Notes under the pieces: model-generated
What the model was told of the DNA's origin: nothing
Databases searched by the model: none
What the model saw: only the letters and a program-made list of their open reading frames with translations
Source of the DNA: Pseudomonas sp. KUIN-1
GTDB taxonomy: Bacteria > Pseudomonadota > Gammaproteobacteria > Pseudomonadales > Pseudomonadaceae
Reading direction: 5' to 3'
Length of the DNA stretch: 64,000 nucleotides
Assembly: GCF_009176725.1 (NCBI RefSeq)
Contig: NZ_AP020337.1
Span: forward strand, 310,001 to 374,000
Program-made: the position numbers and the translations under genes
Shown here: positions 27,303 through 35,241 of the stretch, one piece after another
Position numbering within the stretch: the stretch's first letter is position 1
Layout: each line of letters opens with the position of its first letter

Positions 27303-29202
27303 TCTCATGGCTCCTGTGATGGTCAATATGTTGTCTTGGGGTCATGATAACCAAGTTGTCGATGTCGTACACTGCACCTCCGTTTGCAATATGTTTTTTA
27401 TGGTGGATTTCAAATTTTGTACGGCCCCCAGCTTGGTCGACTAGCCTTGGGTATGGCGCACCGCCATCTCGCATTATTTCAAGGTTATGTTGAGTAAACT
27501 GTTTAACTAACTCGGGATCATTGGCTACGGCTATCCAGGTTGCTTTCCTCAGTGAGTCAAAATTACCAAATCGTCGTCCACGCAATTGATCTGCGATATG
27601 CGCCGGAATTGATGCGCCCTCTGCCCGAGTTTTGTCCCCTAGCCAAACTCCATTGACCGCTTCACCATACCCACTCGCAACCCCCGGAATCGACCTCGGG
27701 TCCTTGAACAGCAGGTAGCTATTCGGCAGCCCTGAATCAATCGGCGATATGAGAATGTAATCATCAGGATCATCTCGATCAATCGCCGGGTAAGCTTCAA
27801 GCTCGGGTACAAAAGGTGTCACCACGTTGCCTGGATCTACCGGCAAAGCGGGTGGTCCTGCGGGTGAGCTTGTCGAGCTGTCCGCCGGTCGTGCTATTGG
27901 CGTCCATATCAGTGCCGGTGTCGATTCCCCGTCACGGATAAACTCGTAGGAATTGTTCTGTGCGTTATAGGTGAAAGTTCTTACGCGAACCTTGGTACCA
28001 ACTTCCACACCGTCCGTAGCTACCCAGCGTGCAGCGCCGCTTGTGCCAGCTTCATCGGATGTCAGTCGATGAGGCACATCCAGCGTGCCTTTGACGCTGG
28101 CAAGGTAGTGCAGATCGATATGCGGCGGCAGGTTGAGCTGCGACAGAGGTGTGGCGATAACGGCGGGCGGCAGTTCTGCGTCGCCCAACGGTTGTGGATA
28201 CATCGCCAGCAACGTAACCAGATTGCTGCCCAGTGTTCTGGTTGCAATCCTGATGAGTTGATCCTTCGCGATGTTGGTCGCGACGGTTCTGATGCCTGTT
28301 GCTGCGGTGGTGGTTGACGCGGGGGCAATAACTGACCACAGCTTGTCGATGCCAGCGGCCTGTCGTGCATCCTGACTCGCCGGTTTATTGGCCAGCGACA
28401 GTTCAGCATGGCGCATGGAAAGCGCTGCTGATTGTTCGTTGAGCAGCGTGACCGACTCGGCAAGAAGCTTTGCTTCGTAGGTCTGAGATAACGCCTGTAT
28501 CCACGCTTCATGGGCCTGCTGCACACGTGGCGGATCACCCTGGCTGTAGTACACCAGATAGTTCAGGTGGTCTTTTTGTGTAGCATGGTCAAGTTCTTGA
28601 CCGGTGAGACTCAGAGCCTGAGCGCGACGCTCGTCCAGTAACGACCCTTTGGATTCAATTAAATAATTTATCCTGGCCTTTTCCTGGAGTATCAAGTCGC
28701 GTAGTTGCTGTTCGTCCGAGTGGACGACATTCAGATCGAGCCTCGACACTATTTCTGCTTGAATAGAATTCGGCAGCGCTGCGGAAGCCTGAGAGTAGCG
28801 TTGTGCCAATCCAGATTGTAACGAGGGATAGGACGCTGTCAGCGTTTCAAGAGCCTGTCGATGTGCCTGATCTTTTTCGGCCTGTGCGCGTACCTGCGCT
28901 TCAATACGTGCTCGTTCTGAGGCTTCTGCCTGGGCTCTTGCTTGAGCTGCTGCATCTTCTGCAGCCCGACGCTCTGCCTGCGCTTGAGCTTCAGCATAGG
29001 CTTGAGCCTGCGCTGCTTGCTGTTGTGCTCGCGCCCGTAAACGCCTCCTTCTGCGTTTACTGCTAGAGGCTCCAGTATTAGTAAAGCTGCCTCCAAAAAA
29101 GCCAGTGTTTTGGGGCTTGGATGAGCTTCCATGACTTAGGGTTACAGTGCCACTTGTCTGGTCATGTAATATATTTGTTTGTCGCTTTCTTCGTGTAGCC
29201 AT
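27292..29202 (-). CDS. S-type pyocin/colicin-like bacteriocin, HNH DNase
   Basis: A 636-residue toxin that kills related bacteria by cutting DNA. A Gly/Ser-rich disordered start (GGSFTNTGASSS) carries a basic run (KRRRRRLRARA). A coiled coil follows (residues ~55-115) and then a helical receptor-binding or translocation region. The pyocin_S-type domain covers about residues 330-500, and the C-terminal colicin-type DNase spans ~505-636 with LRGRRFGNFDSLRKATWIAV and the HNH site FEIHHKKHIANGGAVYDIDN, ending TPRQHIDHHR. All HNH histidines are present, so it should be active. There is no signal peptide, as is normal for this class. The start codon and ribosome binding site lie in a hairpin. Confidence 0.93.
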   Translation of the reverse strand: MATRRKRQTNILHDQTSGTVTLSHGSSSKPQNTGFFGGSFTNTGASSSKRRRRRLRARAQQQAAQAQAYAEAQAQAERRAAEDAAAQARAQAEASERARIEAQVRAQAEKDQAHRQALETLTASYPSLQSGLAQRYSQASAALPNSIQAEIVSRLDLNVVHSDEQQLRDLILQEKARINYLIESKGSLLDERRAQALSLTGQELDHATQKDHLNYLVYYSQGDPPRVQQAHEAWIQALSQTYEAKLLAESVTLLNEQSAALSMRHAELSLANKPASQDARQAAGIDKLWSVIAPASTTTAATGIRTVATNIAKDQLIRIATRTLGSNLVTLLAMYPQPLGDAELPPAVIATPLSQLNLPPHIDLHYLASVKGTLDVPHRLTSDEAGTSGAARWVATDGVEVGTKVRVRTFTYNAQNNSYEFIRDGESTPALIWTPIARPADSSTSSPAGPPALPVDPGNVVTPFVPELEAYPAIDRDDPDDYILISPIDSGLPNSYLLFKDPRSIPGVASGYGEAVNGVWLGDKTRAEGASIPAHIADQLRGRRFGNFDSLRKATWIAVANDPELVKQFTQHNLEIMRDGGAPYPRLVDQAGGRTKFEIHHKKHIANGGAVYDIDNLVIMTPRQHIDHHRSHENDL

Positions 29203-29224
29203 ACAGTTCTCCTTGTCTGTATGG
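29199..29224 (-). promoter_or_regulatory. hairpin sequestering the bacteriocin start codon; possible RsmA/CsrA site
   Basis: On the minus strand CCATACAG - ACAAGGAGAA - CTGTATGG is a perfect 8-bp stem with a 10-nt loop. The loop holds the ribosome binding site AAGGAG and the 3' arm holds the ATG. A loop-exposed ACAAGGA is close to the RsmA/CsrA preference for GGA in a hairpin loop. Confidence 0.6.
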
Positions 29225-29288
29225 CGATGTTGTTTTAATTCCTAAGTGTCAGTGATATACATATTTATTAATAAGCTCGTGTTTCTGG

Positions 29289-30290
29289 CTAATGGGATGA
29301 CTTTATGAGATCAGCGCTTAACGCGATCACCACTTTCCCCACAGCCCTGCGCCCACCCAACAAATCAATCGCCTCCCCAGCCCTTTCCAGCGGATAAACC
29401 GTCGACACCAGCGGCGTCAATTTCCCTTCTTCAAACCACGCAAACAACTGCTTGAAGTTCGCCGCATTGTCCTGCGGTTGTCGCTGGGCAAACGAGCCCC
29501 AGAACACGCCGACCACCGAAGCGCCCTTGAGCAGGGTCAGATTGACGGGCAGTTCGGGGATGCGGCCGCTGGCGAAGCCGACGACCAGCAGGCGACCGTT
29601 CCAGGCGATGCTGCGGATGGCCAGGTCGAAGAGGTCGCCGCCGACCGGGTCGTAGATCACGTCGGCGCCGTTGCCATTGGTGAGGCGTTTGATTTCGTCC
29701 TTGAGGCTGGTTTCGCTGTAGTTGATCAGTTCGTCGGCGCCTGCGTTTCTGGCGACTTCGAGTTTTTCTGCGCTGCTGGCGGCGGCGATCACGCGTGCTC
29801 CGAGGGCTTTGCCGATTTCTACGGCGGCCAGGCCCACACCGCCGGATGCACCGAGCACCAGCAGGGTTTCGCCGGGTTGCAGGCGGGCGCGTTGTGTGAG
29901 GGCGTGCATGGAGGTGCCGTAGGTCATGCTGAATGCGGCCGCCGTGGTGAAGTCCATGCCCAGTGGAATCGGCAGCACGTTGTAGTGGGGAACGGCGACC
30001 TGCTCGGCAAAGCTGCCCCAGCCGGTGAGCGCCATGACGCGGTCGCCAGGTTTCAGGTGGCTGACGTTTTCCCCGACGGCGGCTATCACGCCTGCGGCCT
30101 CGCCACCCGGTGAGAACGGGAAGGGTGGTTTGAACTGGTACTTGCCTTCGATGATCAAGGTGTCGGGAAAGTTGACCCCGGCGGCGTGCACGTCGAGCAG
30201 AATTTCGTTCTTTTTGATCGCGGGGCCGGGCACGTCTTCGAGTACCAGTGTGCTGGCAGGACCGAAGGCTTTGCATAACAGGGCTTTCAT
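29289..30290 (-). CDS. NADPH:quinone oxidoreductase, zinc-independent MDR family
   Basis: A 333-residue cytoplasmic enzyme of the medium-chain dehydrogenase/reductase superfamily. The GroES-like domain (residues ~1-120) includes AAGVNFPDTLIIEGKYQFKP and GGEAAGVIAAVG, without the zinc ligands. The Rossmann domain has LVLGASGGVGLAAVEIGKAL, binding NADPH. The start at 30,290 (MKALLC) has AAGGAA 8 nt upstream; the frame continues 29 codons further. It reduces quinones or enoyl-type substrates. It stands alone next to the bacteriocin island. Confidence 0.9.
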   Translation of the reverse strand: MKALLCKAFGPASTLVLEDVPGPAIKKNEILLDVHAAGVNFPDTLIIEGKYQFKPPFPFSPGGEAAGVIAAVGENVSHLKPGDRVMALTGWGSFAEQVAVPHYNVLPIPLGMDFTTAAAFSMTYGTSMHALTQRARLQPGETLLVLGASGGVGLAAVEIGKALGARVIAAASSAEKLEVARNAGADELINYSETSLKDEIKRLTNGNGADVIYDPVGGDLFDLAIRSIAWNGRLLVVGFASGRIPELPVNLTLLKGASVVGVFWGSFAQRQPQDNAANFKQLFAWFEEGKLTPLVSTVYPLERAGEAIDLLGGRRAVGKVVIALSADLIKSSH

Positions 30291-30420
30291 CGGGCTATTC
30301 CTTTTCCGGTAATGGCCGATAAAGTCAGTTAAGCGGGTTCTCGGGTCAACAAGCATGGCCCTGCCTGATAAGCACACATAAGCTGTAAGCTACGTGGCAA
30401 ACCGTATTAAGGAGTGGACT

Positions 30421-30828
30421 GTGAAAGCGTGGATTCTGATGTTGCTGGCCTTGTCATTGCCTGTCATGGCGCAAGAGGAAGCCAAGGAAGAAGGCGGCCC
30501 GCCAAAAGCGGCCTATGTCTCGCTGACGCCTCCGTTCGTGGGTAACTACGCACTCGATGGCGGCCCCAAGCTGCGTGTCTACAAGGCCGACATTGCCTTG
30601 CGTGTAACCGGTGCCGACGCCGAGGCCGCCGTGAAGCGCAATGACGCACTGATCCGCAATCAACTGGTGTCGCTGTTCACTCAGCAGACCGTCGATTCCA
30701 TGAGCAGCGCCGAAGCGAAGGAAAACATTCGTCAGGAAGCGCTCAAGCAGGTTCAGCGCGTCATGAACGATGAAGAAGGCAAGCCGATTGTCGAAGACTT
30801 GCTGTTCAATAACTTCATCGTTCAATAA
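30421..30828 (+). CDS. FliL-like periplasmic protein
   Basis: A 135-residue protein with a signal peptide or anchor (about residues 1-19, ending LPVMAQE) followed by a FliL-type domain: YVSLTPPFVGNYALDGGPKLRVYKADIALRV and the C-terminal DLLFNNFIVQ. FliL proteins sit at the flagellar stator or, in SPFH-like folds, at the inner membrane. This copy lies among housekeeping genes rather than in a flagellar operon. A GTG start at 30,421 is chosen because TAAGGAG lies 6 nt upstream; the frame extends back to another GTG at 30,394. It converges with the EVE gene, 6 nt apart. Confidence 0.82.
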   Translation: MKAWILMLLALSLPVMAQEEAKEEGGPPKAAYVSLTPPFVGNYALDGGPKLRVYKADIALRVTGADAEAAVKRNDALIRNQLVSLFTQQTVDSMSSAEAKENIRQEALKQVQRVMNDEEGKPIVEDLLFNNFIVQ

Positions 30829-30834
30829 CGGCCG

Positions 30835-31284
30835 TCAGCGCAATGCCAGGATCGCCGCCCATTGTTCGGCGGTCACCGGCATGAACGAGAGCCGGCTGCC
30901 TTTTTGTACCAGAGGCAGTTGCTCCAGCTGGCTTTGTTGCTTGAGATAACCCAGCCCCAGCACGTGTTTGAAGATATCCACGAACTCGACGTCGATGGCA
31001 CTCCACGGATTCTTTTCCTCCGTGGCCTTGGCGTCGTGATAGTGGCTCTGGGGATCCAGCGCCGTGGGGTCCGGATAAGCTGACCTGGCGACTTTGCCGA
31101 TACCGGCGATGCCCGGTTCGGGGCAACTGGAGTGATAGAAAAAGAACTTGTCGCCCTCTGCCATGGTTCTCAGAAAATTGCGCGCCTGATAGTTGCGCAC
31201 TCCGTCCCAGCGCGCTTTGCCCAGTCGTTGCAGGTCGCTGATCGAGAATTCATCAGGCTCGGACTTCATCAGCCAATAGGCCAT
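30835..31284 (-). CDS. EVE domain protein
   Basis: A 149-residue protein consisting of one EVE domain (PUA-like fold that reads modified bases). It starts MAYWLMKSEPDEFSISDL and includes WDGVRNYQARNFLR and FFYHSSCPEPGIAGIGKV, all diagnostic. Related to thymocyte nuclear protein 1. EVE domains bind modified cytosine in DNA or RNA. The start at 31,284 has GGAG 8 nt upstream. Confidence 0.92.
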   Translation of the reverse strand: MAYWLMKSEPDEFSISDLQRLGKARWDGVRNYQARNFLRTMAEGDKFFFYHSSCPEPGIAGIGKVARSAYPDPTALDPQSHYHDAKATEEKNPWSAIDVEFVDIFKHVLGLGYLKQQSQLEQLPLVQKGSRLSFMPVTAEQWAAILALR

Positions 31285-31477
31285 TGTGCTCACTCCACAG
31301 ACAAAAGGTTCACGGTGTTTCGAACAGTTTGATGACAAACCGACAATCGGTTCGCGCCACTATTTGCGTACTGGTTCACGTTACCGCAAAATGCCGCCCT
31401 TCAAAGTTCCACGCTGTTGCACGGCCTACACAAAACCGATGCTGACATCGTATTGATTTGCCTAAGGAGGGCAGTCA

Positions 31478-31630
31478 ATGAAACGCAAGCCTGATTTACT
31501 CTGGATTCTGGTTATTCTGTTTGGCTTGGGTGTCGTGACAACCGGTTATGCACAGAGCTTGTGGTCCACCAAGGACGACGCTCCCGTCGAGATCACTCAG
31601 CAGCAGCAAAAAGTCCCCGGCAGGCATTGA
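31478..31630 (+). CDS. small single-pass membrane protein (50 residues)
   Basis: ATG at 31,478 with AAGGAGG 7 nt upstream. The frame encodes MKRKPDLLWILVILFGLGVV followed by TTGYAQSLW and a polar tail (ITQQQQKVPGRH), stop at 31,628-31,630. The N-terminus is basic, then a ~17-residue hydrophobic helix, then a soluble part outside. The ideal ribosome binding site and the position between the EVE and 5-FCL genes, as I recall for Pseudomonas small proteins here, make it a likely real gene. Function unknown. Confidence 0.78.
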   Translation: MKRKPDLLWILVILFGLGVVTTGYAQSLWSTKDDAPVEITQQQQKVPGRH

Positions 31631-31642
31631 GCCCTGCCTGTA

Positions 31643-31681
31643 CTCTGATCGTTGATGGCCTTGTTGGCTGAACGATCAGAG
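31643..31681. terminator. bidirectional terminator-like hairpin
   Basis: CTCTGATCGTT (31,643-31,653) pairs with AACGATCAGAG (31,671-31,681), an 11-bp perfect stem with a 17-nt loop. It lies between the small membrane protein gene and the convergent 5-FCL gene and overlaps the 5-FCL stop codon. Confidence 0.6.
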
Positions 31682-32287
31682 AGTCTGCGTCACATACCAG
31701 CCTTTATCCGATAGCGTGCCGTGCAGCGGTACATCCCAACTGGCCTGCGCCAGTCGATCCACTTTCTGACATTCATGAGCCAGCCCGAGTAACAGCGGTT
31801 TGCGCCAGGTCTTTCTGCGCGCCAGGTACGCCAGGCTGCGGTCGTAGAAACCTCCGCCCATGCCCAGGCGACCGCCTTCATCATCGAAACCCACCAACGG
31901 CATCAGGATCAGGTCGAGCGCCCAGATAGTGCGTTGCCTTGCCCGGTCGATGCGCGGCTCGGGGATGCGGAAACGGTTGGGGATGAATGTCTCGCCGGGA
32001 CGCACACGCTGAAAAACCATGCGGGTGCGCGGCCAGGCATTGAGCACCGGCAGATACGTTGCCTTGCCGCGGCGCTGTGCTTCGCGCAGCAACAGCCGCG
32101 GGTCGATCTCGCCATCCATCGGCAGGTACAGCGAAACATGTCGTGCACGCCGAAACAGCGGGTGCTGCGCGAGTTGACGGTAAATATCCCGTGCGGCTGC
32201 GCGTTGCTGGCTTTGACTCAGGGCTTTGCGTGCCTTGCGTAGCTGGCGGCGCAATTGTGGACGTGTGAGTGATTGGGCGCTGATCAT
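31676..32287 (-). CDS. 5-formyltetrahydrofolate cyclo-ligase
   Basis: A 203-residue ATP-dependent enzyme converting 5-formyl-THF to 5,10-methenyl-THF. The family shows here as RKALSQSQQRAAARDIYRQL at the N-terminus and LDLILMPLVGFDDEGGRLGMGGGFYDRSLA near residue 130, the Mg/ATP-binding signature. It sits directly downstream of the 6S RNA gene on the same strand, the arrangement known in gamma-proteobacteria where 6S RNA and ygfA are co-transcribed. Confidence 0.95.
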   Translation of the reverse strand: MISAQSLTRPQLRRQLRKARKALSQSQQRAAARDIYRQLAQHPLFRRARHVSLYLPMDGEIDPRLLLREAQRRGKATYLPVLNAWPRTRMVFQRVRPGETFIPNRFRIPEPRIDRARQRTIWALDLILMPLVGFDDEGGRLGMGGGFYDRSLAYLARRKTWRKPLLLGLAHECQKVDRLAQASWDVPLHGTLSDKGWYVTQTL

Positions 32288-32382
32288 GAGCAGGAGGTCA
32301 TGCAGGCTGATCCGGAAAGGAGGTTGAAGCCGGAGCGGGGTCGTCGTTGCCAGACAACAGGGCTGGCAACTGACCGAATATG

Positions 32383-32559
32383 GACTCCCCGACGAACCGC
32401 TGTCGGTTTAGCCCTTGAACCCGAAAGTTCAAGGTGGAGATTGCAGGAGGTTTTAAGGCTTTCCGTCGAGCGGACATGCACACCAACCCCAACGTGCAAC
32501 CCCCGTGGTTGTGCGTATCGGCTCAGGGACATGACCGACTGGCAAGCACTCCAGGGAGC
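32383..32559 (-). ncRNA. ssrS: 6S RNA
   Basis: About 177 nt between zapA and the 5-FCL gene on their strand. A TATACT -10 box (32,566-32,571) precedes the 5' end. The RNA begins GCTGCTCCCTGGAGTG, has the conserved GTCGGTCATGTCCCTGAGCC stretch and the large central bubble, contains CTTGAACTTTCGGGTTCAAG (a perfect TTTCG-capped hairpin at about 32,417-32,436) and ends GTCGGGGAGT, pairing with the 5' CTCCC. 6S RNA binds sigma-70 RNA polymerase in stationary phase. Ends are approximate by a few bases. Confidence 0.93.
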
Positions 32560-32590
32560 AGCGCGAGTATACAGAAATGCCCCGCAATAA

Positions 32591-32920
32591 TCAGCCCCGA
32601 GTTGAATCCGGTGTGCCGGGCGTGTCTGTCGCCAGCACCAGATCGACCTTGTCGAGCAGATCGCGGACCTGTTCGCGGGTCGAACCGCTGGTCTGTACGT
32701 CAGGCAGATGTTCCTTGTGCAGCAGGTCGTGAGTGATGTTCAGGGCAGCCATCACGGCGATGCGATCCGCACCGATGACTTTGCCGCTGCTGCGGATCTC
32801 ACGCATCTTGCCATCCAGGTAGCGGGCGGCGCTGACCAGGTTGGTGCGCTCTTCCTGAGGGCAGATGATCGAATATTCCTTGTCCAGGATCTGAACGGTA
32901 ACGCTGTTGCCATTGCTCAT
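32591..32920 (-). CDS. zapA: cell division protein ZapA
   Basis: A 109-residue protein that cross-links FtsZ filaments. The N-terminal globular part is SVTVQILDKEYSIICPQEER with the conserved YLDGKMREIR, and the C-terminal half is a coiled coil that tetramerises. Its ATG overlaps the stop codon of the upstream coiled-coil gene by 4 nt. It is followed by the 6S RNA gene. Confidence 0.94.
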   Translation of the reverse strand: MSNGNSVTVQILDKEYSIICPQEERTNLVSAARYLDGKMREIRSSGKVIGADRIAVMAALNITHDLLHKEHLPDVQTSGSTREQVRDLLDKVDLVLATDTPGTPDSTRG

Positions 32921-33126
32921 GAGTCTTGCTCCAGGGCTTTAAGGCGCGAAATCATTGACTCGACCTTCTGCCGGGCGATTTCGTTTTTTTCAATCAGTTG
33001 GGCACGTTCCTCGCGCCAGGTCTTTTCCTGAGCTAATAAGAGTGCGTTTTGGCCTTTAAGTTGCTCGGCATACTTCAGGAGCAGCTCCACACGTTTCATC
33101 AGCGCTTGCAGGTCGGTGTCTTCCAT
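32917..33126 (-). CDS. TIGR02449 family coiled-coil protein
   Basis: A 69-residue protein that is almost entirely coiled coil (LQALMKRVELLLKYAEQLKG, then EKTWREERAQLIEKNEIARQ). It belongs to the small family always found just upstream of zapA in pseudomonads and resembles ZapB in size and shape, though it is not a ZapB orthologue by sequence. It overlaps zapA by 4 nt (ATGA), so a role in the division ring with ZapA is a reasonable inference. Confidence 0.85.
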   Translation of the reverse strand: MEDTDLQALMKRVELLLKYAEQLKGQNALLLAQEKTWREERAQLIEKNEIARQKVESMISRLKALEQDS

Positions 33127-33276
33127 TGTTTTCCACTGAATACTTTCTGATGAATGGCAGGGGGAGCGATGCTTGTGCTCAAGCTCGAACCGCCGTCCGG
33201 GTGATCTTGTCGCGCGGATAGTCTAGGATACAAGGCCTTCATTCTAGACATTGCGCCGTTTGGCGACTAGCTACCC

Positions 33277-33831
33277 ATGCCCATTCAGAATTCTCCGTAC
33301 AAAGCGTTCGCCACTCTGCTCAACAGTGGCGGTCACCAGGTATCTCCTGCCGAGCTGCATGGCCTGTTGCTGGGGCGCAGTTGCGCAGCTGCCGGTTTCG
33401 ACTACGAAGGCTGGTTCGCCGACGCGTCGCAACTGCTGGAAACCGAGCCGCAAGCCAATATCCGTCAGGCCCTCATCGGCCTGCAAGAGATGGTCAAGGG
33501 CGAGCTCACCGGCGACGACATGACCGTCGTGCTGTTGCTGCCGGGCGACGATGAGCCGCTGACCGAGCGTGCTGCTGCGCTGGGCCAATGGTGTCAGGGA
33601 TTTTTGATGGGCTTCGGTCTGAACATTGGTGACAAGCCGCTGGGCACCGAGGCCAAGGCTGTTCTGGAGGATCTGGCGGCGATTGCCCAGGTTCAGGACG
33701 CGCTGGAAGAGTCCGAAGACGGCGAAACCGACTACATGGAAGTCATGGAGTACATGCGTGTAGCGCCGCTGCTGCTGTTCACTGAATTCAACGAGCCGTC
33801 CGCGCCGCAACCCAAGCCTTCCCTGCACTGA
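33277..33831 (+). CDS. UPF0149/YgfB family protein
   Basis: A 184-residue acidic all-helical protein. Family marks: [19 protein letters not shown] and [11 protein letters not shown], with [20 protein letters not shown] toward the end. YgfB is conserved upstream of pepP. In P. aeruginosa it is linked to control of AmpDh3 and beta-lactam resistance (recalled). It is divergent from the zapA operon and 75 nt upstream of pepP, probably co-transcribed with the ubi genes. Confidence 0.9.
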   Translation: MPIQNSPYKAFATLLNSGGHQVSPAELHGLLLGRSCAAAGFDYEGWFADASQLLETEPQANIRQALIGLQEMVKGELTGDDMTVVLLLPGDDEPLTERAAALGQWCQGFLMGFGLNIGDKPLGTEAKAVLEDLAAIAQVQDALEESEDGETDYMEVMEYMRVAPLLLFTEFNEPSAPQPKPSLH

Positions 33832-33906
33832 TAGCCGATCACTGCGACACCGGCCAGCGCTTGCCACAGCGCGAGCCGGTGGACTCCATCAGGACGCCCG
33901 CTGCCC

Positions 33907-35241
33907 ATGATTCAGATCCCGAAGTCCGAGTACGCCCGCCGCCGCAAGGCTCTGATGGCTCAGATGGAGCCGGACAGCATTGCCATCCTGCCCGCCGCTG
34001 CGGTTGCCATTCGCAATCGTGACGTCGAGCACGTCTATCGGCAGGACAGCGACTTTCAGTACCTGAGCGGCTTTCCCGAGCCGGAAGCGGTGGTGGTGCT
34101 GATCCCCGGTCGTGAATACGGTGAGTACGTATTGTTCTGCCGCGAGCGCAACCCCGAGCGCGAGCTGTGGGAAGGCCTTCGCGCGGGGCAGGAAGGCGCG
34201 ATCCGCGAGTACGGTGCGGACGATGCGTTCCCCATCAATGACATCGATGAAATCCTGCCCGGCCTGATCGAAGGCCGGGATCGGGTGTATTCAGCGATGG
34301 GCAGCAATCCCGAATTCGACCGGCACCTGATGGACTGGATCAACGTGATTCGCTCCAAGGCGCACCTCGGTGCCCAGCCGCCCAAGGAGTTTGTGGCGCT
34401 GGACCATCTGTTGCACGATATGCGCCTGTACAAGTCCGCCGCGGAAATCAAAGTCATGCGTTGCGCGGCGGATATTTCCGCGCGGGCCCATGTGCGGGCG
34501 ATGCAGGCCTGCCGCGCGGGGTTGCATGAGTTCAGTCTGGAAGCCGAACTGGACTACGAGTTCCGCAAGGGCGGTTCGAAGATGCCTGCCTATGGCTCGA
34601 TCGTCGCCTCGGGTCGCAACGGTTGCATCCTGCATTACCAGCAGAACGACGCGGTGCTCAGGGACGGTGATCTGGTGTTGATCGACGCGGGCTGCGAAAT
34701 CGACTGCTATGCCAGCGACATCACCCGTACCTTCCCGGTGAACGGCAGGTTTTCCCCCGAACAGAAAGCCATCTACGAGCTGGTGCTCAAGTCCCAGCAG
34801 GCGGCCTTCGCGGCCATCGGGCCTGACAAACACTGGAACCAGGCACACGAGGCGACGGTCAAGGTGATTACCGCCGGGCTGGTCGAGCTGGGCCTGCTGC
34901 GCGGCGATGTCGGCGAGCTGATCGAAAGCGAGGCCTACAAGATGTTTTACATGCACCGTGCCGGGCACTGGCTGGGCATGGATGTGCATGACGTCGGCGA
35001 ATACAAGGTCGGCGGCGAGTGGCGCGTACTGGAGGTTGGCATGACGCTGACCGTTGAACCCGGGATTTACATATCCCCCGACAACCTGGACGTCGCGAAG
35101 AAATGGCGAGGTATTGGTGTGCGAATCGAGGATGACGTGGTTGTGACCAGGCAGGGGTGTGAAATTCTGTCCGGCGGCGTGCCCAAGACCGTCGCCGAGA
35201 TCGAGGCGCTGATGGCGGCTGCACAGGAACAGGTCGTATGA
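33907..35241 (+). CDS. pepP: Xaa-Pro aminopeptidase P
   Basis: A 444-residue dimanganese pita-bread peptidase that removes N-terminal residues preceding proline. The N-terminal creatinase-like domain (AMP_N) is followed by the catalytic domain with all metal ligands: Asp in VLIDAGCEIDCYASDITRTF (two aspartates), His in MHRAGHWLGMDVHD, Glu in LTVEPGIY and Glu in GVRIEDDV. Its stop overlaps the ubiH start by 4 nt. Confidence 0.96.
   Translation: MIQIPKSEYARRRKALMAQMEPDSIAILPAAAVAIRNRDVEHVYRQDSDFQYLSGFPEPEAVVVLIPGREYGEYVLFCRERNPERELWEGLRAGQEGAIREYGADDAFPINDIDEILPGLIEGRDRVYSAMGSNPEFDRHLMDWINVIRSKAHLGAQPPKEFVALDHLLHDMRLYKSAAEIKVMRCAADISARAHVRAMQACRAGLHEFSLEAELDYEFRKGGSKMPAYGSIVASGRNGCILHYQQNDAVLRDGDLVLIDAGCEIDCYASDITRTFPVNGRFSPEQKAIYELVLKSQQAAFAAIGPDKHWNQAHEATVKVITAGLVELGLLRGDVGELIESEAYKMFYMHRAGHWLGMDVHDVGEYKVGGEWRVLEVGMTLTVEPGIYISPDNLDVAKKWRGIGVRIEDDVVVTRQGCEILSGGVPKTVAEIEALMAAAQEQVV

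Noticed and set aside
29199..29224. LexA-box reading of the palindrome at the bacteriocin start
   Set aside because: The arms are ACAG...CTGT, the reverse of the CTGT...ACAG order, and they contain the start codon. It is a hairpin, not an SOS box.
24863..29290. prophage or R-type pyocin
   Set aside because: No structural, lysis or integrase genes; only a soluble bacteriocin cassette.
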